Source of the DNA: Methylomonas sp.
GTDB lineage: Bacteria; Pseudomonadota; Gammaproteobacteria; Methylococcales; Methylomonadaceae
Assembly (NCBI GenBank): GCA_026989395.1
Contig: JALSJK010000010.1
Coordinates: 1-33,136, forward strand
DNA: 33,136 nt
Direction of reading: 5' to 3'
Shown here: piece after piece, positions 18,254-25,806 of the stretch
How the letters are laid out: every line of letters starts with the position of its first letter
How positions within the stretch are numbered: position 1 is the stretch's first letter
Program-made: the position numbers and the translations under genes
The notes under the pieces: model-generated
The model's input: only the letters and a program-made list of their open reading frames with translations
Told to the model about the DNA's origin: nothing
Databases searched by the model: none

Positions 18254-18814
18254 TTATTTTCCTTTACTGCCCTTATCAGATGACTGAGCCTCGACATCTT
18301 CATTCCAAATAGGATTATTAACATCTTCCTTTTCCAATTTGCCGATCTCTTCCGGGTAGATATGCCAAAATGATTTATCTATTGACGCATTTTTATAGGT
18401 TTCTTTGGTTTCATGTTTGAACGGACACCACCAGTTTTCCACTAATTTCACCAAATAAGCGTGCCATTCAAAAAGAGCAACACTGCTTGGGCAATACCAG
18501 GTGCAGTTAAAAATCCAGAATAACCTAGACTGCGTTGGGCTGACAGAATAACCGGGCTGCATGGTTATTTGATTTTTCATGGTATAGCGATGACTTTTTC
18601 TGTCAGGGAGAAAATCAGAATACTTTTTAATATTCTCAGCCCCCATTAAAATTAAATGCAAATAGGAAATATAGGCGCTAAAAAACACAAACGGCATGGT
18701 AATAATAGGTACGTAGATTAGGGCGACCCCGTAGATTTGCTGAAAAAAGGAAACCTTTCTATGGTTCTTGCCTATACAGACTCTATCACTTCCACAACTT
18801 TCACAAGCTTTCAT
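18254..18814 (-). CDS. Unrecognised Cys-rich membrane protein
   Basis: A 186-residue protein I do not recognise. It opens with a Cys cluster, CESCGSDRVC, like half of a zinc ribbon. One long or two short hydrophobic segments follow (about 25-58). A second aromatic, Cys-containing stretch has FNCTWYCPSS, EWHAYLVKLV and NWWCPFKH. The carboxy end (from about 135) is charged and soluble. The ATG is preceded by CAGGA. It is probably the first gene of a pair with the DUF5765-type protein 36 bases downstream, which makes a membrane complex plausible but unproven. Confidence 0.7.
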   Translation of the reverse strand: MKACESCGSDRVCIGKNHRKVSFFQQIYGVALIYVPIITMPFVFFSAYISYLHLILMGAENIKKYSDFLPDRKSHRYTMKNQITMQPGYSVSPTQSRLFWIFNCTWYCPSSVALFEWHAYLVKLVENWWCPFKHETKETYKNASIDKSFWHIYPEEIGKLEKEDVNNPIWNEDVEAQSSDKGSKGK

Positions 18815-18956
18815 TATTATAAATCCTGATAATTAATTATAAATAAAACCGCTTCATACCCTCTTATCAGGCACAGCAGCATAAACAACAGTCTATTTTA
18901 TGGTTTGCCTGAAAGTTTAGCAATCAAGAAGGGGCGAAACAAAATATAAAAATACT

Positions 18957-19312
18957 TCATTTTTTGACAGCAGCAATAACCGAGACTTCAACCAATAATT
19001 CAGGACGCGCTAAACTTGCCTCTACACAAGCCCGTGCAGGTGAATATCCTTCAACCACCCAATCATCCCAAACTTCATTCATTGCGGAAAAAGCTTTCAT
19101 ATCCTTAATATAAAGTGTCGCTGAAAGGATATGTTTTCTGTCACTGCCCGCCTCAAGCAATAAAGCGTCTACTTTTTCCAACATGGTCTGGATTTGATCC
19201 CTGATGTCAGCATTTGCATCTTTAGCCACTTGTCCGCAAAGATAAGCCGTATCATTATGGATAACACAATACTCATCCGGCGTCTTTCAGTACCCAAGCG
19301 AGTAATATTCAT
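18957..19312 (-). pseudogene. RidA-family imine deaminase gene with a one-base frameshift
   Basis: An ATG at 19312 with a strong GAGGAGGAG ribosome-binding site opens a frame reading [16 protein letters not shown], which looks like a RidA/YjgF amino end. The next part of the protein lies in another frame, [16 protein letters not shown], and continues to the stop at 18957 (ending [11 protein letters not shown]). One base appears to be missing near 19265. With one base restored the product would be about 118 residues, the normal family length. Frame 0 itself runs into a stop after about 50 codons. RidA proteins hydrolyse reactive enamines and imines. The gene starts 19 bases after the flavoprotein stop, as last gene of the operon. 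Mutation, sequencing error or programmed frameshift cannot be separated here. Confidence 0.75.
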
Positions 19313-19331
19313 TGCTCCTCCTCAATATTTT

Positions 19332-20441
19332 TTATTTGTTTTCAAAACGCGAAATGGAAAATGGTTCAATAGGAAATTCGGTTTTTCCATCCAGTATCAA
19401 TTGTGACATTATCACGCCGATAACTGGCGATAATTGAAAACCGTGCGCGGAAAATCCCAGCGCATGATAAGCATTTTTTTGGGTCTGAGAGGCGCCGATG
19501 ACGGGAATATTATCTGGCATGAAACCCTCAATTCCTGCCCATGCCCTAACAATCCGCACATCTTTTAACTGCGGAAAAAAATGCAATACTGTATTGGCAC
19601 TTTCTACTAATTGATGCCAGTTGATATCGGTTTTTTCACGTCTAAAATCCAGTTTGGCAACCAAAGCACCGCCAATAATCAAGGTTCCATTCTGCATTTG
19701 CTTGAAAGACAACTTGCGACTGGCCGCCCCCATAACCGGATCAACAAAATGCGGTAACCGCTCAGTCACCATTAACATTAATGCTTTGGGCTCCAGTGGC
19801 ACTTTTTCATTCAGCATTTCAGCAATTTTGCCAGCCCACGCGCCTGCGCAATTGACTAAAACGGAGCCCTTAAAATTATCTTTTGTTGTTTGAATCTGCC
19901 AGTCATCTCCAAGCTGTTCAACCTTTTCTACTTCTGTTGAAGAATGAAAAATCACGCCCAGTGATTCTGCCTTCCGGCGAAAAGCTGTCAGCGCATGATA
20001 GGGTCTGGCATAACCATCTTCCCGACAAACCAAAGCGCCAACGCAATTGGCAGCTAAAGCAGGGACTAAATCATATAGTTGTTTTTTTCCGATTATTTCT
20101 TCATGCTGATAACCTAGCGACCTAACCATCGAGGCTCGCTGTTCCAGTTTTTCCATGTCTGCCTGATTTTCAGCAATCCGTAATTGTCCTGGAAAACGCG
20201 CATCACAATCTGAATCAACCAATGATTCAATAGTTTGCCACATTCTTGCCGCTTCCCTTGCCAAAGGGATTTCAGCCGGGTCGCGATTTAACTGTCGTAA
20301 TCCGCCGGCATTCGATCCAGAAGCATGCCGGCCAGGACTCGCCTTTTCGAAAACAATACATCTACAGCCACGCATCGCCAATTGTAAAGCAGTCGAGACT
20401 CCCATCAATCCAGCTCCAATAATAAGAACATCAGCATCCAT
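19332..20441 (-). CDS. DAO-fold FAD-dependent dehydrogenase subunit (HcnC/OoxB-like)
   Basis: A flavoprotein of the D-amino-acid oxidase / sarcosine oxidase beta fold, 369 residues. The FAD-binding motif near the start is VLIIGAGLMGVSTA, followed by SGSNAGGLRQ, characteristic of the HcnC/opine-oxidase/DadA group. RAWAGIEGFMPDNIPVIG and GFSAHGFQLSP close the FAD site. The ATG at 20441 is preferred over 20447 because AAGGAG then sits seven bases upstream. The start overlaps the end of the HcnB-like gene. It is probably the catalytic subunit that oxidises a C-N bond in an amino or imino acid or opine. HCN synthase is one alternative; the substrate is not determinable. Confidence 0.85.
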   Translation of the reverse strand: MDADVLIIGAGLMGVSTALQLAMRGCRCIVFEKASPGRHASGSNAGGLRQLNRDPAEIPLAREAARMWQTIESLVDSDCDARFPGQLRIAENQADMEKLEQRASMVRSLGYQHEEIIGKKQLYDLVPALAANCVGALVCREDGYARPYHALTAFRRKAESLGVIFHSSTEVEKVEQLGDDWQIQTTKDNFKGSVLVNCAGAWAGKIAEMLNEKVPLEPKALMLMVTERLPHFVDPVMGAASRKLSFKQMQNGTLIIGGALVAKLDFRREKTDINWHQLVESANTVLHFFPQLKDVRIVRAWAGIEGFMPDNIPVIGASQTQKNAYHALGFSAHGFQLSPVIGVIMSQLILDGKTEFPIEPFSISRFENK

Positions 20442-21831
20442 CTGCATTCTCCTTAAACAATTCCGCCAACTGCCCTAATGTTAATGGCGTTACAGGTGGT
20501 CGCCCCCGATAATGACTTTGCGCCGAGACCTCCTGACCTCCGGCATCAGCAACAATATGCGCTACCGCATTCGCACATTGCCTACCCTGGCAAGGTCCCA
20601 TGCCACAACGGGTAAAAAACTTGACCTGATTACTGTCTTTATGGCCATTATTAACTGCTTCGCGAATCTGCCCGGCGGTTATTTCTTCGCAACGACAAAC
20701 AATTGTGTCATTGTCAGGAGTAGCCAGGATTTTTTTTGGAATGGCAAAGTAGACTTCCAGAAAAGGACGAATACGGCGATCATCATGCATCCATTTGCGA
20801 TCTGTCTTCGCTTTGTTATCTCGCTCAGCTTCACTAATAACGTCCAAAGCAAATAAAGCCTGTAAGCCGGCCAACCGGCCAGCATGTTCGGCTGACCTAG
20901 CGCCATTAATTCCAGCTCCATCACCGGCAACCATAATGCCATCAATACTGGTATTTCCCCATTCATCATGCTGAGGTCGCCAGCATTGCTGACTTTTGTC
21001 CCATTGATGTTCACAGCCTGCTGATTGCGTCAGCCAGATGTGTGGAATAATGCCAAAATGAGTCATCAACAAAGCTGTTTCGATTTCGTGATCCCGACCC
21101 AGGTAACGATAACGAACCAATTTCAGTTCATCTTCCCCTTCAGCGCGTAAATTTTTGACCCCTATTTGAGTGCTAACTCTGGCACGCTTCAGGTCTATTT
21201 GATAAGAGATTCCCTTTGTTAAATAATGATGTGCCAACAAAGCTCTGAGTAATTTAGGCAAAGCCAGCAAATGGTTTCCCAGCGGGGTTACATCCAGAAT
21301 GGCTTTTATCTCAACGCCAACCTGCATATATTGCCACGCCAATAATAACAGTAGCGGGCCTGAGCCAGCCAAAACCACGCCTTCACTTGGAACGACGCCT
21401 GCCGATTTAAACAGAATTTGCCCTGCACCTGCCTGCATAACGCCTGGCAACGTCCAGCCGGGAAATGGGACGGGTCTTTCCATTGCGCCGGTTGCAACCA
21501 GAATTTGTTCAGCCGTAATTATTTTACTCTGATTGTTATGGAGAATACCGACTTGTTTCTGATCATTTAACGACCAAACCTGAGTCCTGGGATAATACTC
21601 CACATCGCTTTCACGAAACGCCTCAACTAATGATTTGCCACGCTGATATTCAGAACCCAGTTGTTGCTCACGTTGTTTTGGGACTGCTTCAATCGCCCTG
21701 TATATCTGACCACCAGGTGCGGGCTGTTCATCCAGAAGCGCACAGGATAATCCTCGATTAGATACTGTTACTGCTGCTGCAAGAGCGGCAGGCCCAGCGC
21801 CAATGATGAGTATTTGATAATGCTGTTTCAT
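20431..21831 (-). CDS. FAD/NAD(P)-type oxidoreductase subunit with BFD-like [2Fe-2S] domain (HcnB/OoxA-like)
   Basis: A 466-residue subunit combining a two-dinucleotide-binding flavoprotein fold with a carboxy-terminal iron-sulfur domain. The amino end has ILIIGAGPAALAAAV. A second Rossmann-like glycine motif is VVLAGSGPLLLLL. IMVAGDGAGINGARSAEHAG binds the flavin. The cluster ligands are CRC (in TIVCRCEEITAGQI) and CGMGPCQGRQC. This is the architecture of HcnB and of opine oxidase subunit A, which pass electrons from the DAO-type subunit onwards. It overlaps the upstream [2Fe-2S] gene by four bases (ATGA) and the downstream gene by 11, which indicates translational coupling. Confidence 0.88.
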   Translation of the reverse strand: MKQHYQILIIGAGPAALAAAVTVSNRGLSCALLDEQPAPGGQIYRAIEAVPKQREQQLGSEYQRGKSLVEAFRESDVEYYPRTQVWSLNDQKQVGILHNNQSKIITAEQILVATGAMERPVPFPGWTLPGVMQAGAGQILFKSAGVVPSEGVVLAGSGPLLLLLAWQYMQVGVEIKAILDVTPLGNHLLALPKLLRALLAHHYLTKGISYQIDLKRARVSTQIGVKNLRAEGEDELKLVRYRYLGRDHEIETALLMTHFGIIPHIWLTQSAGCEHQWDKSQQCWRPQHDEWGNTSIDGIMVAGDGAGINGARSAEHAGRLAGLQALFALDVISEAERDNKAKTDRKWMHDDRRIRPFLEVYFAIPKKILATPDNDTIVCRCEEITAGQIREAVNNGHKDSNQVKFFTRCGMGPCQGRQCANAVAHIVADAGGQEVSAQSHYRGRPPVTPLTLGQLAELFKENADGC

Positions 21832-22139
21832 GAAACATCTTCCAATGCGCGGCCCACGCCTTGTTGAAATTCAATTCGCATACCATTTTTTATGATGGTG
21901 GCACAGGAACGCTGATTTGCTTTGCCATCAATAATCATCAAACATTCATAGCAAACACCCATCATACAAAAAGGCGCTCGTTTACTGCCGGATATGGATG
22001 TTGAACGTGTTGCCCGCACTCCTTGGGCTAATACCAAAGCCGCAACTGTCATGCCTTCCATTGCCTGAACTTTCTGATCATTCAATATAACTTCGACTTC
22101 GACAATTTTTGCATTGTCGCCAGCAAGTTGTTTAAACAT
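21828..22139 (-). CDS. Small [2Fe-2S] ferredoxin-like subunit (HcnA-like)
   Basis: A 103-residue protein with a beta-grasp ferredoxin pattern. The cluster motif is FCMMGVCYECL followed by NQRSC, i.e. C-x4-C-x2-C and a fourth Cys 12 residues on. Its size and position, directly before an HcnB-like gene, match the small subunit of hydrogen cyanide synthase and related opine or hydroxyproline dehydrogenases. There it is thought to form a heterotrimer and relay electrons. It lies three bases after the OCD-family stop and its own stop overlaps the next start. Confidence 0.88.
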   Translation of the reverse strand: MFKQLAGDNAKIVEVEVILNDQKVQAMEGMTVAALVLAQGVRATRSTSISGSKRAPFCMMGVCYECLMIIDGKANQRSCATIIKNGMRIEFQQGVGRALEDVS

Positions 22140-22142
22140 ACG

Positions 22143-23201
22143 CTACAACCGAATTCTGCTGATAATGTCCTGATGCTCAAACACCATGGTTTTTTGTAGA
22201 TCGAGCCGCTGACCAATATGCGAAGAATCTGCACGCTTATACATCGCTAAAGCAATAGCAACATCCACATACGCCAATCCGACAGCATTAAAATATATCC
22301 GCTCACTTTCTGATTCTCTACCCGGTTTGTGCCCAGAAACCAACTCATGAAGATCAGCGTAAATATCGCCATGGGATAACAAGCCTTCTTTATACATTCG
22401 GCTTAATGTTTGTGTCCGGTGGGTTACAGTGTCCCAATCATCACACACAATTTTTTCGCATTGCAAAGCCACCTGATATTCATCTTCCCAACCGCCAATA
22501 TGACTGTAAAAGGCGCCGGGTTTCATCCATTCCGCTTTTAACAATGGCGCCTGAGCACTGGTTGCAGTAACCAGAATATCTGCATTCTGCATGGCATCAC
22601 GCGCCACCGTGTTTGTGCCAGTGAATTTCATATCTGGTAATAACGGTGACAATTCTTTAATGAATTGCTGTTCCTCAGCCGCCGTTTTTGCAGCAACTCG
22701 GCATTCTTTCAAGCCAGGCCGTACCACCTTCATCGCCAGCAAATGCATTTTTGCCTGTTCTCCAGCGCCAATAAAACCAATACTTTGACTGTCTTTTCTA
22801 GCCAGATGCTTGGCTGCAATTCCGCCCATGGCTGCAACGCGCATATTGGATGCCAAGGTACCTTCCATAACCGCCACTGGAAAACCCTTTTCAATTTCCG
22901 ACAAAATGAACATCGCCGACAAATTCTGCACATCATACATTTTTGGATTTCGTGGAAAAACCGAAACCCATTTCACGCCACAGATTTTTTCATCCAACAA
23001 TGTTGCGGGCAAACAGTTGATTCTATCCTGCGCAACTGGGTCAAAAATCTGAACGATTTTTTCAGGAAACAAAACCCGATGCTCCTCAAAAGCGATCATG
23101 GTTTTTTCAGCCACTTCCATCGCCATCCGCAAATCAAAACAACCTGCTTCCAATAAATCTTCCTGGGAAAGGTAAGTAAAACTCACTTGATGTGATGCCA
23201 T
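22143..23201 (-). CDS. Ornithine cyclodeaminase / mu-crystallin family protein
   Basis: A 352-residue member of the OCD family, which includes ornithine cyclodeaminase, alanine dehydrogenase-like enzymes and ketimine reductases for cyclic imines. The NAD(P)-binding Rossmann motif is SIGFIGAGEQAKMHLLA, preceded by a GTLASNMRVAAMGGIAAKHLA block that carries the family Arg. NADILVTATSA and GAFYSHIGG follow. AGGAG sits five or six bases before the ATG. It is the first gene of the five-gene operon. Next to an amine-oxidising flavoprotein and a RidA gene, a role in reducing or forming cyclic imines (pyrroline-2-carboxylate type) is an attractive inference, not a demonstrated one. Confidence 0.88.
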   Translation of the reverse strand: MASHQVSFTYLSQEDLLEAGCFDLRMAMEVAEKTMIAFEEHRVLFPEKIVQIFDPVAQDRINCLPATLLDEKICGVKWVSVFPRNPKMYDVQNLSAMFILSEIEKGFPVAVMEGTLASNMRVAAMGGIAAKHLARKDSQSIGFIGAGEQAKMHLLAMKVVRPGLKECRVAAKTAAEEQQFIKELSPLLPDMKFTGTNTVARDAMQNADILVTATSAQAPLLKAEWMKPGAFYSHIGGWEDEYQVALQCEKIVCDDWDTVTHRTQTLSRMYKEGLLSHGDIYADLHELVSGHKPGRESESERIYFNAVGLAYVDVAIALAMYKRADSSHIGQRLDLQKTMVFEHQDIISRIRL

Positions 23202-23249
23202 GGGTTCTCCTGATCAGCTTCAACTATCAACAACAAAATTAATAACGCT

Positions 23250-23255
23250 ATTATA
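23250..23255 (-). promoter_or_regulatory. -10-like TATAAT before the flavoprotein operon
   Basis: A perfect TATAAT on the minus strand about 50 bases upstream of the OCD-family ATG. The only -35-like hexamer nearby, TTGACG (23276-23281), would need a 20-base spacer, so unaided recognition looks poor and an activator may be required. Confidence 0.35.
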
Positions 23256-23378
23256 ACTGTGGTTTTTCAAATACGCGTCAATAATCTTTAAAAAGATTGT
23301 TATCACTTCTAAGTACCCATACTTATTTCTCCTTAGCCTTGGAATTTTGTTAATTGACCCAATCTTAACCCCCGTTAC

Positions 23379-23410
23379 TGCGACATATTGTCGCGTGACA
23401 ATTTGTCGCA
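23379..23410. promoter_or_regulatory. Four-half-site operator cluster in the divergent intergenic region
   Basis: Thirty-two bases made of four copies of a TTGTCGC-like half-site in alternating orientation. TGCGACA starts at 23379, TTGTCGCG follows, then GTGACAA, then TTGTCGCA ending at 23410. Pairs form dyads GCGACA-TAT-TGTCGC, ATTGTC-GCGT-GACAAT and GACA-ATT-TGTC. Such arrays usually bind two dimers of a repressor or enhancer-type activator. The site lies in the 318-base gap between the OCD operon and the helical-protein gene; the rest of the gap shows only the promoter-like elements listed. No regulator gene is adjacent. Confidence 0.6.
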
Positions 23411-23439
23411 TTTAATAAGCAGATAGTTTTAGTTAGAAT
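23411..23439 (+). promoter_or_regulatory. Weak promoter candidate abutting the operator
   Basis: TTTAAT (23411-23416), a 17-base spacer and TAGAAT (23434-23439) point towards the gene at 23520. The -35 begins at the base after the operator cluster, so a bound protein would directly affect polymerase. Confidence 0.3.
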
Positions 23440-23519
23440 AAATTTGAACTATAGGAAACAAAAAAGACTACGCCTTCGGATACTTTTATTTATTCTGCTT
23501 AGATAATAAGGATGACATC

Positions 23520-24188
23520 ATGCCAATACCAGTTAACTCTACTGATGGATTTCAATTTGACCTGGAAACCAAATTATTCCAACCCACTAAACTTTTTCTT
23601 CAAGTTATTGAAACGAAGCTATCTCTTCTATACCAGATTGTTCGGGAAGCATTAATACAGGCGCATGAAACTGTCGCCAAATTGGGTTTGCAACTCTATG
23701 AGCAACCAATGGATACAATAGCCGCATGGTTTAATCAGGCCGTTGCAAAAAGTGAAGCTTTGGCTACCATAATCAATACCGAAATCATCCCGTCCTTAAA
23801 CCTTTTGTACCAAAGCAACCTGCGCAATATTAAAAATTATTCTGAAAAATGGTCAAATAAAATCCAACAATCTGCAATCGAAGCCAACGAGTTCTGGGTG
23901 AAATTTTATGATGACCCTTTAGCTGTTTCTGAAAAAATTTATGATAATGTTGCAACCTCATTGACACAATATTCGACAGTAAGTCTTGAATGGTTAGAAC
24001 AATTTAAAAGCGCCATTATTTCAATTTATCAATCTTCCTTACTGGCATTAAATATATTTCTGGATGCACCTCAAGCCACCCTTGAAAATCTCTATGTTCA
24101 GTTTATGGCTGGAATTCTTAATTTATATTACTCGTTAATATCCAACGCAATAGAATTACTTGGCGATTCTTTGCCCGCGATTGCTTAG
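23520..24188 (+). CDS. All-helical protein of unknown function
   Basis: A 222-residue protein I do not recognise. It has no signal peptide and no Cys. Composition is rich in Leu, Ile, Ala, Asn, Gln and Tyr, with amphipathic helices throughout, somewhat like phasins or apolipoprotein-type surface binders. A short motif recurs: LFQP (19-22), LYEQP (59-63), FYDDP (129-133) and FLDAP (180-184), each followed by a helix with aromatic residues, suggesting degenerate helical repeats. AAGGA before the ATG is a good ribosome-binding site. It is divergent from the flavoprotein operon and shares the operator region with it. A granule- or membrane-surface role is only a guess. Confidence 0.7.
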   Translation: MPIPVNSTDGFQFDLETKLFQPTKLFLQVIETKLSLLYQIVREALIQAHETVAKLGLQLYEQPMDTIAAWFNQAVAKSEALATIINTEIIPSLNLLYQSNLRNIKNYSEKWSNKIQQSAIEANEFWVKFYDDPLAVSEKIYDNVATSLTQYSTVSLEWLEQFKSAIISIYQSSLLALNIFLDAPQATLENLYVQFMAGILNLYYSLISNAIELLGDSLPAIA

Positions 24189-24215
24189 AAATAACAGTTC
24201 GAAATTGTTTTTTAT

Positions 24216-24306
24216 AGCTTTGGGGCAGCCAGAAAAGTGGGTGCGGCTTTGGTCACGTTAAATAAGCCGATATTCTAAAACCGCCCCAACATCTTACCCG
24301 AAAGCT
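24216..24306. repeat. Nested inverted repeats between converging genes
   Basis: TTGGGGC (24220-24226) pairs with GCCCCAA (24283-24289), and inside it CGGCTT (24244-24249) pairs with AAGCCG (24264-24269). A further AGCTTT / AAAGCT pair lies outside (24216 and 24301). It fills the 118-base gap between the helical-protein gene and zwf, which converge, so a two-way terminator or stabilising structure is likely. No proper U-run is present. Confidence 0.35.
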
Positions 24307-25794
24307 TTAATTACACTCAGGTAATAACGAGTGGCGCCACCATTGACTTTCTTTCTCAAACAGCCGTTTGGTTTCTTCCGGCCCCCAGGAACCGGCAGGG
24401 TAGGTTGCAATGTAATCTCGCTCGACAGCCCATTTTTGGATAACAGGATCAACAATGCGCCAAGCATATTCCACCTCATCAAAGCGCAAAAACAAAGACC
24501 GGTCGCCTTCAATTACATCTAGTAGCAAATCTTCATAGGCATCGGTTGATTTTTCATTTTCCTTACGATAACTGGCATCAAGGCTGGTCGTACGTTTACG
24601 CATTTCCAGCCCTGGTTCTTTTACCAGCAGCTCCATACGAATACATTCCTCTGGCTGGATGCCAAGCAACAGCCAATTAGGATTCATACACTCCACCTGA
24701 GTACCGCGAAAAAATTGTAAGGGCGGATGCCGAAAGCAAATCGAAATCATTGACTGGGTTTTTGCCAGACGTTTACCCGTCCGTAAATAAAAAGGCACAC
24801 CCCGCCAGCGCCAATTATCAATATACAGCTTCATTGCCGCATAAGTTTCAGTAGTGCTATTTGGCGGCACATTTTCTTCCTGCAAATAACCCTTCACTTT
24901 TTTACCGTTAATCGTGCCTGGCCCATATTGCGCCCTGAACGCATGGGCATTAACAGCTTCTTTTGGAATTGGCCGGATTGATTTCAATACCTTGACTTTT
25001 TCATCCCGTAATGACTCAGAATCCATCGCCGCTGGCGGCTCCATTCCAACCAATGTTAATAATTGCAATAAATGACTTTGCAACATATCGCGCAAAGCAC
25101 CGGAATTGTCATAATATTGAGCTCTATTGCCAATACCCAGTTGCTCTGAATGAGTAATCTGGACGTGATCGATATAGTTTCTGTTCCAGAGGGGTTCGAG
25201 CATGGTATTGGCAAAACGAAACACCAATAAATTCTGCACCATGCCTTTCCCAAGATAATGGTCGATACGGAAAATTTGTTCTTCGGTCAAGTGTCGGGTT
25301 AATCGTTGTTGCAATGCCTGGGCGCTGGTCAAGTCATAGCCAAAAGGCTTTTCAATAACAATTCGCCGCCAGCCACCGTCTTCAGTCAACAAACCAACGC
25401 CACTAAGATCTTCTACGACATGGCCAAAATCGCCCGGACTAATTGCCAGATAAAAGGCGATATTTTTAGGTAGATCATCTGATTCATTTATTCGATCAGC
25501 CAGCGTTGTAAAACAATCTGCCTGGCTGATATCTCCCTCATGAAATTCCAAACGCTGGGCAAACTGGTTAAACAAATTCTCATCCAGACCGCCACGCGCT
25601 TTTTCCTGGATCATGCCCCTAACTTCTTCAGTCCATCGGGCTTTATCCCAATTCCGGCGACCTACCGCCAGAATTTTTGTACCTTCCGGCAGGCGCTTTT
25701 CTTCATCCAGATGATAAAGTGCCGGCATTAACTTTACGTGTGATAAATTTCCGGTTGCTCCGAAAATCACATAAGTACAAGGCTCAAAATTCAT
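24307..25794 (-). CDS. zwf: Glucose-6-phosphate 1-dehydrogenase
   Basis: Oxidises glucose 6-phosphate to 6-phosphogluconolactone with NAD(P)+, the entry to the oxidative pentose phosphate path. In RuMP methylotrophs it also serves the dissimilatory formaldehyde cycle. It has 495 residues from the ATG giving MNFEPC; a TTG four codons upstream is possible. The nucleotide-binding motif is [10 protein letters not shown], the substrate-binding signature RIDHYLGKG lies at about 176-184, and IEKPFGYDL is conserved. The ATG is 12 bases after the gnd stop, so the two are co-transcribed in the order gnd-zwf. No lactonase gene is in the window. Confidence 0.97.
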   Translation of the reverse strand: MNFEPCTYVIFGATGNLSHVKLMPALYHLDEEKRLPEGTKILAVGRRNWDKARWTEEVRGMIQEKARGGLDENLFNQFAQRLEFHEGDISQADCFTTLADRINESDDLPKNIAFYLAISPGDFGHVVEDLSGVGLLTEDGGWRRIVIEKPFGYDLTSAQALQQRLTRHLTEEQIFRIDHYLGKGMVQNLLVFRFANTMLEPLWNRNYIDHVQITHSEQLGIGNRAQYYDNSGALRDMLQSHLLQLLTLVGMEPPAAMDSESLRDEKVKVLKSIRPIPKEAVNAHAFRAQYGPGTINGKKVKGYLQEENVPPNSTTETYAAMKLYIDNWRWRGVPFYLRTGKRLAKTQSMISICFRHPPLQFFRGTQVECMNPNWLLLGIQPEECIRMELLVKEPGLEMRKRTTSLDASYRKENEKSTDAYEDLLLDVIEGDRSLFLRFDEVEYAWRIVDPVIQKWAVERDYIATYPAGSWGPEETKRLFEKESQWWRHSLLPECN

Positions 25795-25806
25795 GACTGT
25801 TACCAA

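Noticed and set aside
22665-23156. A 163-codon plus-strand reading frame opposite the OCD-family gene
   Set aside because: It is the antisense shadow of a well-supported gene; composition is unprotein-like (many His, Cys, Phe) and there is no ribosome-binding site.
23411-23519. Possible sigma-54 (-24/-12) promoter next to the operator cluster, suggested by its enhancer-like dyads
   Set aside because: No TGGCAC-N5-TTGC-like sequence is present on either strand of the intergenic region.
25192-25205. GGTTCGAGC string resembling a tRNA T-loop
   Set aside because: It lies inside zwf on a coding-supported stretch and no cloverleaf can be built around it. No tRNA was found anywhere in the window.
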